Made by a program: the position numbers and the translations under genes
From: Tubiluchus corallicola
Lineage: Eukaryota; Priapulida; Priapulimorpha; Priapulimorphida; Tubiluchidae
Direction of reading: 5' to 3'
Length of the DNA: 64,000 nt
NCBI GenBank assembly: GCA_030141605.1
Contig: JAQGDQ010000908.1
Span: 1-64,000, forward strand
In this document: positions 1 to 11,577 of the stretch, piece after piece
How the letters are laid out: each line of letters starts with the position of its first letter
Position numbering within the stretch: the stretch's first letter is position 1
The notes under the pieces: generated by a model
Told to the model about the DNA's origin: nothing
Seen by the model: the letters and a program-made list of their open reading frames with translations, nothing else
Database searches by the model: none

Positions 1-1514
1 AAAATCCAGACAGGATTGTTGAAGATTAAAATCTTTCTTTGAGTGTGTAGGGTGTGGAATTTGTTCAAATTTTTGTCGAGATTGCTAAAAAAATTTTACT
101 TTATAAACAACAACTAAATGTTTCTATTAACATCAGCCTCTGTAAGCAACAAAGGGCTGTATTACAAAACTATTAAAATTAACATAATTACAGAAATGAA
201 ATGTAAAAAAACTTGATGATTAAAGGCTGCCTTGATATTCTGCTGTAGAGAGGTTGAGCAATGTAACATGTTTACAGTATCGTTGCCGTCGCTGTTGCTG
301 TTGGTATTGTTGTTGCTGTTGTTTTTGTTGTTGTTGTGGTGGAGGTGGTAGTAGTTGTTGTTGCTGTTGTCATTGTTGTCGTCGTCATCGTCATCGTTGC
401 TGTTGGTGTTGTTGTTGCTGTTGTCGTTGTTGTCGTCGTCATCGTCATTGTTGCTGTTGCTGTTGGTGTTGTTGTTGTTGTTGTTATTGTCATTGTTGTT
501 TTTCTTGCTGCAGTTGATATTGTTGCTGTTGATGTTGTTGTTGTTGTTCTTGCTGTTGCTATTGTTGCAGTTGCTGCTGCTGATGATGATGATGGTGACT
601 CTGATCATCATGATAATTATGACGATGTCACACCTGATGTTGTGGTTTTTATAAAAGCTTTATGCTTTTATACTAATAATTCTGCAAAGAAAAATATTCT
701 CTGTAGACAAGCAAATGCCAGGCAAAGTCCAGCGATCAGCTAAATCTCTTCCCATAGAATATTGAGTTCTTATTTTAATACTTGAAAAGTCACCAATCTG
801 TCAGTTTTATTTACTTTAAAATTTAATGTCAGTCTTAAGATGTTTGCAAACAAGTGTAACCGCAGCAGATTCATAAAAAAATTACTCATATTTATTTTGG
901 CGTGTGCTTTGTTTGCAGCTCACAGTTCAAATACTTTCTAAGCACTTAAACAAACTGAATAAGTTCTTATGTTGATACAGGCAAACAAAATTTGTTAGAA
1001 AAACTTCCGCTGTGGTTATAAAGATTTCCATGATGAAAAGTTGCATCATAAAAGCGAATTATAAAAACACGTTAAAAACTAATTTTGTGTCAAAAAAATT
1101 CTATAGAAAGACTCTAGAATTAATTACAGAATTGTTTACTGTCACGTAGTTGATTTGTGATTAAAGGGATAATTTATATTTACAATCCGTATAAGTTAAA
1201 GTAGGATAATGTCAATTGTTGAGTCATGTAAACAATACTGTAAGCATGTTACATTGCTCAACCTCTCCACAGCAGAATATCAAGGCAGCCTTTAATCATC
1301 AAGTTTTTTTACATTTCATTTCTGTAATTATGTTAATTTTAATAGTTTTGTAATACAGCCCTTTGTTGCTTACAGAGGCTGATGTTAATAGAAACATTTA
1401 GTTGTTGTTTATAAAGTAAAATTTTTTTAGCAATCTCGACAAAAATTTGAACAAATTCCACACCCTACACACTCAAAGAAAGATTTTAATCTTCAACAAT
1501 CCTGTCTGGATTTT
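1..1514. mobile_element. Foldback (long inverted repeat) element
   Basis: Bases 1-284 and 1231-1514 are near-perfect reverse complements. Both outer ends carry the CCAGACAGGATTG block, and only a few mismatches lie near the inner ends. The ~950-bp centre holds a degenerate GTT/GCT/GTC triplet tract and non-coding AT-rich sequence. Long arms with a non-coding core are the layout of foldback elements or large MITEs. No transposase is present, so it would be non-autonomous. The left arm starts at base 1 of the window, so the true left end and the target-site duplication cannot be seen. Confidence 0.8.
285..598. repeat. Imperfect triplet-repeat tract (GTT/GCT/GTC)
   Basis: About 310 bases of imperfect trinucleotide repeat (TTG, CTG, GTC, GTT) run into GAT repeats near 580-598. 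The tract is open in several frames and would give poly-Asn, poly-Cys or poly-Val/Leu translations. These are composition artefacts, not genes. It sits just inside the left arm of the foldback element. Confidence 0.85.
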
Positions 1515-1540
1515 AACATTAATTGAAATCTTGTGAATTA

Positions 1541-1830
1541 TTGAGCTAAGATGCAGTTTATACCGTCACGTCCTCAACACACAAAGGAGGATTTTGATCC
1601 GTAACACAAATATGTCTGCGATCAAGCAATAGTTCAATAATCTCTCTTCTTAAATTGATTCAGCAGATTTCACAACAATTTTGGCAGCGTGAGAAATTGT
1701 GCGTAACGACCAACCTTGAAACTCCCATGACAAACCGTTTATACAAACATTAAACTAAAAATGTATGAGTTAAGGTTTCTTAAATGTTTGACATTTCAGT
1801 AAATTTTTTGGCACTGCTATTGTTTCAGTG
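1541..1830 (+). repeat. Diverged duplicated segment, copy 1
   Basis: This segment resembles 5220-5545 in the same orientation. Shared blocks include the start TGAGCT(A/G)AG, the block GATTCAGCAGATTT and the block TGAGAAATT...CCAACCTT. It could be an old segmental duplication or two copies of a dispersed repeat. No coding potential was recognised in either copy. Confidence 0.55.
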
Positions 1831-4328
1831 GTAATTGTAAACTGCTTTTTATTTTATTATAATTCTGTAACGTACAAAACTGATGTCTTCACAAAGATTT
1901 TAGAAGTCTACACTGTAATAGCTTTAAACACATTTTTTATAAATAAATTGCAGGCGGGTTCATGCCATGCATGAACTATTGGTGAAACTTGGATACTTGG
2001 TGAGTTACGTTTTCATTTGCTCTGCTGATCCTGTTTGTTTACATAGTAGTCGACGTAGAGAACGGATGTTTCACATATGAACATGGCTGAGACACCTCTG
2101 GCAGTTCAGTGGCTCATCTTCAAGAGTTGCCTTTGAAAATAAGCCTGAATCAACTCAGACCACATCTTAAACATCCCAACTTTTTGATACCATTATTTTA
2201 GCATAATTATAATTATGTTATTAGTATGTCATCATTTCAGAGTCAAGTTATGAAGTAATGTGTGTAATAAAGTTTAAAGCTCAGAAGAAATATCTGACTG
2301 TCTAAACACTAACGCTTCTTCAAAATCATTCAACACAAAGAGTTTTGAAAGATGCTGCAATGTTTATTTTAAAACAAGTTTTCCTCCTTTGTGCTGAAGA
2401 TGTGAAAAAATCTGAAGTTATATTAGGTCTTGTGTCAATACATTAGCCTGGGAACTAATAAAAAGACACATGACAAAGAGTTAAGTAAACAAAGCAGAGT
2501 GATTACAAGGTTCTTGAATTTCAAAAGCCCGCATTCCACGCCTGCAAAAGAGTTAACAGAACAAAGCTGAGCAAATACAGACAAGACAGTTAATAGTCTA
2601 CGACATTCCAGGAATATTGACATAAGCTTTTCCAGAATGGAGTGAGAAGTAATAACATTTCTCATTATTGCCTCCTTTTCTGGTATAACAGCCTCCCTCT
2701 CACACCTTAACTCACGCTTAATATCACTTACTGCTTAAGAGAAACTTTAAATTGCTTTACACGAAAGTACGACATTCTTTTAAATGTAATTGATTCGTGA
2801 TCATTAATTTAGCAAGACGCAACACAATGTGGTTTTCTACATCCTGGTCTGCTGACTGCAAACGTCACAAATCCATTTTCTGACCAGTTTCTGTGATCTA
2901 TCAGACGTGTCATTATTTTTTTTCTCTTTGAAGTAAAGCTTGTAATAATATAACCACCTGGGAAATGCGATGTTTTGATCAGATTAAAAGGATTATAAGC
3001 ACAATAATTGAGTTTCAGTTTTCAGATTTCAAAACATTTTAAAGAATTTGTATTGAAAACACAGGAGTAAAAAATCAGTTACTTTTAGCATCACAACAAA
3101 GACGAGGCTGCGTAATAATAATAGCTGTTTGAACGAGAAACATACAATTTTAAGTGTGTAATCACACGGGCAATCATGGCTCCATATGAACGGGTAATTC
3201 TTTAAAGTGATTTGTTTGCTGAAGACAGAAATTGTCCCTCTAATATCAGTCTCCCGCCACCAACCCTGGTATTGTTAAAACTCAATGAAAACGGATTATT
3301 TTTGTCTACTCTTTAGTATGAACAGTCATGCATTTATGTTGCTTTCTTTGACTTGAAATTACCTTGTTGTTATTAATGGATGTTGCTAATAAATCATCTC
3401 TTATCCATGTTTGAGTAAATGATACTTTGATAGAAATTGTAACTAATTTAGAGCAAGGAAAGATCAGGCATTTTGTGTTGCATAAACTGTGAAATTTTTT
3501 ATGTGTTCTGGTTCTATAAGTTTGCACGACATTATCGAAAACAAATATACATTCAAACAGAGTAACATCATCTTTCAATTTCAATGTTTTTAACTTGGTA
3601 TTTATGTTGTATAACTATAAGATATTTATATGATGGTTGTTATGCAGGAACCTGTGTCGGGTCAGGTGTAGAGCCCTCTGCACGGCCTGTTTCCACATCA
3701 GCAGCGACTCACTTTGTGTTGTGCCCAGACTAGGAGCTGCTTCCCTGAGATTGTAGTAACTTCTGGCTTCTAGTCATAGTGTACTTCATTGATTTTTTTC
3801 CTCGCATTTAGTCTTTGCATTTTTTCTTTAAAATAACTGCAGTGTTTGCATTGCAACAATGTACAGTATCACTTGTGTGAAAATTTCAACTATCCAGACA
3901 CAATACTCTGATACACTCTGAGTGCCTGAAAGGGGCGTGTTTTTTTAATTTTATTCAGTTAATTCACTTTCTGATGTTTAAAAAACTAGCATGATGAATA
4001 GCTGAGATTCTCATGGATAGAGCAGTACACAGCTTGTAATCATTTAGTTGTGTCTGTTCTCATACTATAGCAAAAAAGTCATAGGTCTTATGGTGCGGTC
4101 TTGAAGGAGTTAAAGGTAGAGTTTCAAATGTTCCAGAAAAGAATGACATGTAAACAGATTATGTTTAAGCCGCTACCATTTTCAGTAATGACAATGCTGT
4201 CATAAGTGACGTTAAACTGGTACATTAAAACCGTTTTACTTACAATTTTTTAAATTATTTACTAATAATCATCGTTTTAGTTGCTTTTGATTAGTAAAGA
4301 ATAGCACTTTTCATTGCAGCCATGCTAT
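1831..4328. other. Intergenic or intronic, nothing recognised
   Basis: AT-rich sequence with only short random open frames. A small GC-richer patch at about 3650-3770 has no recognised homology. On the minus strand a TTTATT (AATAAA on the coding strand) near 3953 could serve the exon that ends at 4329, but the distance is several hundred bases. Confidence 0.5.
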
Positions 4329-4831
4329 TTAAGTAACGTTATTCTCCTGCCTAAGCCATGCAGGTTTCTCAGTTCGTTGCCTGGCATTATTTTCCTCTCC
4401 TTGCCACATTTCAGACCAGCTAAATGTTGTGTTATGACACTGTCCTATCGTCCCATGTGGAAATGGCACCAATGGCCCAGGTGGAAATCTACACATATCT
4501 GAATACTTTGGTATTGGATCGATGGTATTGTCATTAGCTGGATGTCCAGAGCGTGTCATCCAGAAGTTCAGTATCTGCTCTGGGTACACGCGATGTAGGC
4601 TGATGTAATGTTGACAAATAAGGTGACCTGTTACAGAGGTGGTGTTTACACGTCTGTAATTAATTCTCTTGTCAGGAAAGTATGTTATATTGTTCATCTG
4701 TAGGATCCACAAGGCTAAGGGACGTGTGGCTGTGCTGTGACATTGCAACTTGCCTTCTGTGTTTTGCTTCAGTAAATTTTCTATTATGTCTTTGGTTAAA
4801 ATGATGAATTCTTCATTCATGGTGACCCATC
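4329..4831 (-). CDS. Candidate terminal exon of unknown protein
   Basis: An open frame of about 167 codons on the minus strand ends in a stop at 4329. Directly upstream the sequence reads TTTTATTTTAG then GA TGG GTC ACC ATG, a good splice acceptor. The exon therefore probably starts at 4831 in phase 1 rather than at the ATG at 4820. The protein is not low-complexity. It has several N-glycosylation sequons (NIT, NTT, NTT, NVT), scattered cysteines and a proline-rich stretch (RFPPGPLVPFPHG), which suggests a lumenal or secreted domain. I do not recognise the family. The start, WVTMNEEFIILTKDIIENL, weakly resembles the W...FLIL...ED segment of CHST15-type sulfotransferases. It lies on the same strand downstream of the sulfotransferase exons at 8.2-9.2 kb, so it could be a later exon of that gene. 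That link is speculative. Confidence 0.45.
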
Positions 4832-4915
4832 CTAAAATAAAATAGTCAAGAAATTCAAACCAGAAAATAAAAGTTGCAAAAAACGTTTAAATTACGAAAC
4901 ACGTCTGTACAGAGA

Positions 4916-4977
4916 TTTCATTTGGTCTTTAGCACACTTGAGTGTTGTGCAGAACTCGGGTTCGAATCCCAATGAAA
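4916..4977 (+). tRNA. tRNA-like pseudogene or SINE head
   Basis: A 62-nt stretch has a 7-bp acceptor-like pairing (TTTCATT with AATGAAA), a box A-like TAGCACACTTGAG and a canonical T-arm, CGGGTTCGAATCCC, matching box B. It is about 10 nt shorter than a normal nuclear tRNA and I cannot fold a proper anticodon arm. It is therefore better seen as a decayed tRNA or the 5' part of a tRNA-derived SINE. No CCA and no clear T-run terminator follow. Confidence 0.4.
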
Positions 4978-5219
4978 GTATTTTTTGGATTTTTAGCTGC
5001 AGTATTTCATGAACTTTGTATTTCTCACACTTTTTTCAAAAGCTAGACAACATATTTCTTGTTTCTGCTAAGTGTCTGAACACATTGAATACAAGCAGTT
5101 GCAGCAGTCATAGTCGTAGCCCTCGCTGCAGTCGTTGCCGTTGTCATTGCAGCCAAACAAATGAAAAAAAAATAATGAAATACAGTAGAATTTAATAATA
5201 ACTGAAACCTTGGAAAACA

Positions 5220-5545
5220 GTGAGCTGAGGCGCCATTTATGCCCTGCACGCCAGAGGATGATCCTGATCCCTAAAAATTGTTGCATATTAGGTTATAATG
5301 AAATGACTGAAACCCCAGATAACAGCCTTTTATATAGATTCAGCAGATTTTACGACAATTTTGTCAGAGTGAGAAATTTTGGGTAATGACCAACCTTAAA
5401 ATGTCCAAGTGAGCACGTTTATATAAGTCTAATAATACAAGTCTGAACCGTTTATATAAGACTAAACATTAGAATAAAAATATCCGAGTTTAGGGTTTTT
5501 AAATGTTGCATATTTCAGGAGACTTCTTGGTACTGCTGAATTTCG
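5220..5545 (+). repeat. Diverged duplicated segment, copy 2
   Basis: Partner of 1541-1830, same orientation, about 3.7 kb away. It carries the same ordered blocks plus a short internal duplication (TTTATATAAG appears twice near 5429-5460). The function is unknown. Confidence 0.5.
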
Positions 5546-7966
5546 TGAAATAATTTCTAGCTAAGTACCGACTTAATGGTCTTGGAACTAGTGATTAAAC
5601 TGGCTATAATCATTGTTTAGTACATTTGCAGTACTTTATACAGCGCAAAAAGGTTAAGTAATTTCATTTAATCATGAATTATTACGTTTGCAAGATTTAA
5701 CACAGAATTTTGGAATGTAGCCTTGTATTTCTGAACCATGTACTGGTACTAGGGCCTTAGACCACTGTACGCAGCTACATTTTGTCAAAGCAATGCAAAG
5801 TGATGATACATTACAGACAACATCCTGTATCGGGTGAATAAAATGCAGGTTTAGACAGCACGTGTCTTCGTGAGTATGAAGACTAAAGCTTGACAGTAGA
5901 AAATGCAGTTGACACAATATTGACGTATGATAAAACATTGTTTTAAAGTAAAAAAACAGTGTTTCTTTCCATAAGATAAGCCTATCACTTTTGTTATTTC
6001 AGGAACGTAACATTAGTCCATTTGTTCAATGTTTTGGTGCAAAGGCATTAATAAAACACCCAATAAATGGAATTATTTTTGCAGTCATACAAGCAGACAA
6101 GTAAGAATAGTAACTATCCATGCAGCACCTTTTAGTCCTAAAAACTTGTAGATTTGCGCTGTTGAATTAATGTTTTTAATCCTATCTTCAAATCTAATGA
6201 TCAATAATGCGAAGACACGCAGATAATGCTGAAGGTATGCCACATAACACCCTTTGAAAACAGAGCCCTAGATATAAAATTGTATGCATTATTTCTAACG
6301 TTTTTGACTATTTCCTTTAAACAAGTTTAACTTTAGTGCTTACCGCCTTTTTGCAAAGCATTAGATGAAGACTGCATATATATATATATAGGCATGGCAA
6401 TTACCCAGATCATCCAATGATGTTTGCGCGCTTTTCCCATGCCACATAGTCACATAGTTAACAGCAAGCATATGTGAAGTGTAACGTTATCAATACTAAT
6501 AAGAAATTACTAATAGTTTTTAGCACAAGAACTGCCTAACAGTTACTTAATTAAAGCGACCGTGTGTCATTTTGAGAACTAGAGATCTTAATTCCATGAA
6601 TAATTGCAGCACATGCTTCTTAATTATTTTCAGTGGCGGCTCGTGTGTAGGTAACGTAGCGCTGCAGCACCTCCCTCGTTTTCACTCGTTATTATCGATG
6701 TAACTTTTTCAGCTTTCGTTTCAGACAACAAAATATTTTGTACTCTCTACTCGAAACACTTCTGATATAGACAAAGTCTTTCATACAGATGATATACAAG
6801 ACTTCATCATTGTGAGGTGCATGTTGTTAATTTTGATAGTAAATGGCTTGCTTGGCTTGCATTGCTGTATGTGTTCTTTCAATTCATCATCTCCTCACCC
6901 CTGTCACTTAAAATGGTTTCTATTTTCCTGTTGGAGTACTTCGTTTACTTATGCAGAAAAAACAATACCTGTTCTGGACAGTTGAGTTGATACTTTTCAC
7001 TAGTGCAGACGTTCATTGTTGGTCTGACCAGTGGGCATGTTCCAGCATACCTGTTGTTAACGTATTTGTCTGGAAAGGCTGGCACACAATCTGTGATGTA
7101 ACTTCTTTACCATGGAGAGCTGAGCTAAGTGTTGTTTTGGCCAAGGACGGTGTTCCTGTTGCATAGCCTGTCTCACTCAGTCTCGTTGCTGTTACATGGT
7201 TTGAAGAGCTGGTCAAGCCACAGAAGTGTGATGTTATTACGTTCCATTCAGCTGTTGTAGACTACAACATGTTTGCTGGAAGTTGTTAGTTAGCTGTCGT
7301 CATCTGCATCAGGATCGTCAAGTTGTCGGCGTCAGCGTTGTCATTGTGGGAGGATCGTCAAGTTGTGCACAACATCGTCATGAACATTCAGATAAGTTAT
7401 GCACATTCATTTTCCTATCCTCATCTTTCTTTGGGCGTTTTCACAGCAAGCCACTAATAGTAATTTTTGAGCTCTTATTGTTGACTTTTTGTTGTACTGT
7501 TTTCTTTTGTAATAATTATAGCTCATATTTATATTTACAATTTATATTTCATCTTCTTTTGTTTTTAACCAAATAGCCTTAAAACAGCAGACGAGCCCGT
7601 GAAAATACATGTAGTATATCTACCTGATCATTATATAAAAATTAAGAAAGCCATAGCCCCCAGAACGTTACAATCGATAATATTCAATATAATTCTTTAA
7701 TTATTTCTTTATGTTTGTGCGGAGCACGTGAGGGAAGTACAATTTGCTTCACAGCCCAAGCAACTTGGTGGTTGGTCCTGCGCACATGTCCGAGATAAGA
7801 CGCTTTACTTTCGGTAGAAAGAGTACTGTCGCTCACAGGCCGTACTTGTTGTCAGTTGTCACGTGCTTAAAAGCCGTGAACCGCATATTCTTGAACTACG
7901 ACAATTTATTCGTATGAAAACAACATTTTTTATTTAGATGTTTATCAAGGTTATGTTAAATTTACT
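5546..7966. other. Intergenic, nothing recognised
   Basis: AT-rich DNA without a supportable gene. A short (TA)n is at 6377-6391. The string CAGTGGCGGCTCGTG at 6633 looks like the end of a hAT-type transposon, but no matching right end was found. TTTATT at 7915-7920, which is AATAAA on the minus strand, lies about 255 bases past the sulfotransferase stop and may be its poly(A) signal. Confidence 0.5.
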
Positions 7967-8038
7967 GCCAAATCACGTTGAAAACACCGGTTCTCGTCTG
8001 ATCATCGAAGTTAAGCAACGTAGAGTCTGGTTAGTACT
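7967..8038 (+). pseudogene. Truncated 5S rRNA gene copy
   Basis: The sequence from CACGTTGAAAACACCGG through TCTCGTCTGATCATCGAAGT, TAAGCAACGT and TGGTTAGTACT matches the conserved 5S rRNA backbone, roughly nucleotides 10-75. This includes the start of the internal pol III promoter. The 3' part (GGATGGGTGACC...) is missing and replaced by a CTA/GTA/CCA triplet palindrome. The first ~10 bases are also diverged. It is a dead fragment, possibly a retroposed copy or the head of a 5S-derived SINE3-like element. Confidence 0.75.
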
Positions 8039-8174
8039 ACTACTAGTAGTACTACCACCACCGCCACCACTACTAAGGACATTTCTAATGACAAATATTT
8101 TATATTAATAAAGATAATGAAAATCTAAAAAAGCAATTAGCTTTATAACACAAAAATTAAGATTAGCAAAGATG

Positions 8175-9189
8175 CTAAAACGACAGACATAACTGAAATT
8201 TGCAGCAATGGATATTTTTCGAAGCTATCCGGTTTTCTTTTTCTTCAATGGCTATTTGTTCTTCGACTTCTTCGTGAATCTTTTCAGATGTTAAAGAATT
8301 CCCTTTAAAAAAGCTATACCATGATCTGAGTCTGTAGGAAGAAATAACAAAAATTAGTCAAGAAACTAAAACTATTGAATTGAATTTAATGTATGAATAG
8401 ATTTGTGAATTTTTCTGATCAGATATCAACATAGCTGGGGCCAGATTTCTGTCAAGGTATCTTCTTTTAAGACTACTACATTTTTGTAACATGAGAAAAG
8501 TTAGACAAGTAGTTCACAGAATTTTCGTTTTTAGTAAATACGTGCAGTTTGGCTAACCCCGTCTGTTAAAAAACTAATTAAATGGCTTTACTGTAATACG
8601 TGTACTTTGTAAAAAAATACGGAAAAAGTTGTGCAAGCAGATCATTAGCTAAGCAAAATAAAACCCAATATATTTGTGAGAAAGTTATTTTTTTCTTTTT
8701 GTGACTGACCACAAAACTTTCTTTTAAAGAACCGCTAATGTGATTTATTGTCTCAGAAGGATGAAAGTACCAATATTACAAAGGCGGCAAAAGGCCGAAT
8801 AATTATTTTTTCATATATAACACAGAAATTTGTTCACGTTCGCATTAAGGTAACTATTCTTAGTAATACCTGTCAATTGGATTTCTGAGAGTAACAATGA
8901 GTTTTGCTGACGATGTCAACCAGTGTATATCATCTGCTATGTACTGATTCTCGCTAAATGATCCACGCTGTCCACTGAGATAAGCTGGTGTGAAATCACC
9001 TACAATTTAATCAGCATAACTAAACTTAGTATAGTTGTTGTTAATAGATTGCTATAAGATCACCTAGATTTTTGTATAGCAAACTAAAATTACCATGATT
9101 AAGTACTTTTGTTTGCCAACTGTAGCCTGCATGAACGGGCACCTTAATATCTTTATTCTTAACTACACGGAGCGGAGACTCGTTTGTTT
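8175..9189 (-). CDS. Carbohydrate sulfotransferase (CHST15-like), three exons
   Basis: Three minus-strand blocks join with matching phases. Exon 9189-9094 (acceptor TGCAG, donor G|GTAATT, phase 1) is followed by exon 8999-8870 (acceptor TTGTAG, donor CAG|GTATTA, phase 2) and exon 8331-8175 (acceptor TTCCTACAG, stop TAG). The product contains GDFTPAYLSG, then AKLIVTLRNPIDR across the splice into LRSWYSFF. The RNP...R...S pattern is the 3'-phosphate PAPS-binding motif of Golgi sulfotransferases. Enzymes of this class move sulfate from PAPS to sugars such as GalNAc sulfate in chondroitin. The N-terminal part with the 5'-PAPS loop is not seen; an LTR retrotransposon starts just upstream. The last exon ends 51 residues after the splice, earlier than in full-length relatives, so either another 3' exon exists or the gene is truncated. 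Confidence 0.7.
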
Positions 9190-9464
9190 CTGCATTTTTG
9201 ACGTTTTAAAGGGCCATAAGCAAGAACATAGTTTTCAAACCAATAAACGTGTACATCTTTAGAACTTAGTAAAAAGGCCGGAAAACAGCTGAAGAAAACA
9301 CAACTTTGCTGAAAAATCTGGCTTAAAAGTAAATTTGTTTGGGGGCTAAAATTATAAATTGATTTAAAAACTATAATACATGGCTTCCGATAATATAAGC
9401 TTGGGATACAAATTATACATCTATGAATGCATGACTTCCGGCAGTCCAATACACACATCCCCTC

Positions 9465-11312
9465 TGCAGCTAGTAGGAGATCTATTTCTCTCTCACTGAA
9501 TCGTTCGGGAGCTATGATATGCGTCGTCTTACCTATAATCATGATCTTACGTAAGCAATCTAATGATGCGTTCATAGCATTTAGCGCATCTATCCCTAGG
9601 ATAGCATTTTGTTGCATTTTGACTACCTGGTACCTACCATAATCCTAACCTTGCTATCCCTGAACTTTGTGACAATCTGTCGCTCCCCTATCACAGGCAT
9701 TATCGTTCCAGACGCATCTTTTAGTGTCACACTACTTGGGTCACAAGGACCCATTCCTAACCACCGATATAACGCTAATGATATGCACGAAGTTGTTGCC
9801 CGGTATCAGTTAACATACGGGTGGGTTTTCCATTTAATTCTACCGCACAGGTTGGCTGTGTAATCAACTGTTCTTCCCAACCTGTGGAGATATGGGCTCG
9901 AAACGCACCTATGCCGTCCCAATCCCCTTGTGTCGCCCTGGGTTCTTGCTTCCCTGCTTCCCTAACCTAACCTTTTCAGCTTCAGTCGATCACAGAGACT
10001 TAGCTCACAATTCGGCACGTACATTGAGCAATCTCACATTAGTGAGACTACCGGCCGGCGACCCAGTCGATAGCAGTCACAAAGATGACCACCAGTCCAT
10101 CAGCATAGCAAATCATCCCCATCCCTTATAGGGAACAAAGGGCTCACGCCCAGAGGCAACCGATGGTCTGAACCATAGGATGCCCCGCCGGTAGCCTAGT
10201 AGTTTCCCCGTGGCTTCACTGGACCCATTCTCCCTGGGGTGAAAGGCCCCGGTCTGCGGCATTCCTTGGCAATATCCCTGGTTGCAGACATCTAAAGCAC
10301 AAGTCAGCTCGAGTAGGCCTCCTAGATGTTTGGGCCCACCTACCCATTCCCAGATGGCCTAAACGAGGTAGCGGTCCTCCCCTCTGGGGTTGTACACCTT
10401 TCCCTCATCGGAGACCCTGTCCTACCTCGGGTGTCTTCTGCCTTAACCCTGGCTCTTCATGTTCAGGTCTCTGACCGCCCCCTGGGAGTAATAATTGACA
10501 AACAGGACTTTCATTCCCTTCCTTTTCTTCTGCATCCACATTAATTGGCTTCGCACACAACTGATCATTTCTCAATGATTGTATTAACACGTCGGTCAAG
10601 AACTGCTGTGCCAGGCTCTAATCAGTTTCGGACGGTTTGTATGCTAGCCCTGCATGGTACCAAATCCAATCCACTAATTTTCTTTTGTCGCAGGTTTTTT
10701 AATTCTATCATGTGTTTCGTTAATTCCTCTCTATTTACATAACTCTGCTCCAAAAAGGCAATAAACTGTGCCCAATTCATATTTGACCATAACTCTCCAT
10801 ATCCATCTAGATATTGTGTGCATGCGCCTTCAATGGTCATGTAGGCTAGGCGTACACAGATGCCACCTACATTTTGAGAATCAGGTGATGTGCAGAAACC
10901 CCACCAGAGTTATGCTCTGAATCAACCTATGAAAATTCTCACTACTGTCCGCCTCCTGTCCAGTAAATTTTGGGATGTCGACTAAGGCACTACATAATGC
11001 CCACTGATCAGTCATGGCCCATAAATGCGACAATAGCCAACTGGTTCTCTCAGGCATAATGGGAACGGACCCCTCTGGCTGTCCTGAGGCCCCGGCATCT
11101 GCACTCGATGATGCCCCTACTGTTTTGCTAATTCTTGGTTCTACTATGGGCGGCCTGGGTTGTTCAGTATCTCTCACACGTTTCAAAATTATGGCATGCA
11201 ACACCTGTTCTTCGGGAGTTTGCATCTCTAGCCATCCAGGAGGGATGGTTCTGGTCCGAATCCACTCTTCTAACTGAGCTTCTGTCACCGCTACATTCTG
11301 CGGATCCAACAT
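9465..11312 (-). pseudogene. gag-pro: Gag-protease of LTR retrotransposon, decayed (copy 1)
   Basis: Gag begins with an ATG at 11312 (MLDPQNVAVTEAQLEEW). It runs through a capsid-like part (WAQFIAFLEQSYVNREELTKH at about 10800-10700) and a broken zinc knuckle (CFRCLQPG near 10280). It ends in a retropepsin-like region with TDTG in place of the usual DTG context and then AILGIDALNAMNASLDC at 9600-9560. Frameshifts occur near 10880, in the knuckle, in the protease core and near 9640. The same family occurs intact enough at 54.7-56.1 kb to align block by block. Similarity stops at about 9465, so reverse transcriptase, RNase H and integrase are missing. The layout with LTR and primer site upstream suggests a Ty3/gypsy-type element, but without RT the clade is not fixed. 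Confidence 0.75.
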
Positions 11313-11552
11313 TGCTTAACTTTATAACGTTTATTCTAACTAGACGGCTATAAGCACCATAAATTATAAATTACTGCACAGAATCCAGTTGTCGCTACTG
11401 TTCCAATTATCGGCACATGCCTCACTTTTGGCTAATTGCTTCCTTGTCCACTACTCACAATGTTTTGTTTCCTGAAAGCGCAATGTACAAGGATCAGCAT
11501 CTACAATACGCTGTAACTATGCAAGATGTGTGCAAACCCATAAAGTAATACT

Positions 11553-11570
11553 ATCCTGGTCACGGCACCA
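11553..11570 (-). other. Primer-binding site matching tRNA-His
   Basis: On the minus strand this reads TGGTGCCGTGACCAGGAT. It is complementary to a tRNA ending TCACGGCACCA, and animal tRNA-His begins GCCGTGA and so ends in that sequence. It lies 7 nt inside the LTR end and about 240 nt upstream of the gag start, as expected for minus-strand priming. Confidence 0.65.
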
Positions 11571-11577
11571 CTTTTGC

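Noticed and set aside
162-743. Long open frames (Asn/Asp-rich, Cys-rich, Val-rich)
   Set aside because: They only reflect the triplet repeat and its surroundings in the foldback element; the same bases are open in several frames with homopolymeric translations.
6633-6650. CAGTGGCGGCTCGTG, a hAT-like transposon end
   Set aside because: No inverted partner and no 8-bp target duplication could be found within the next several kilobases.
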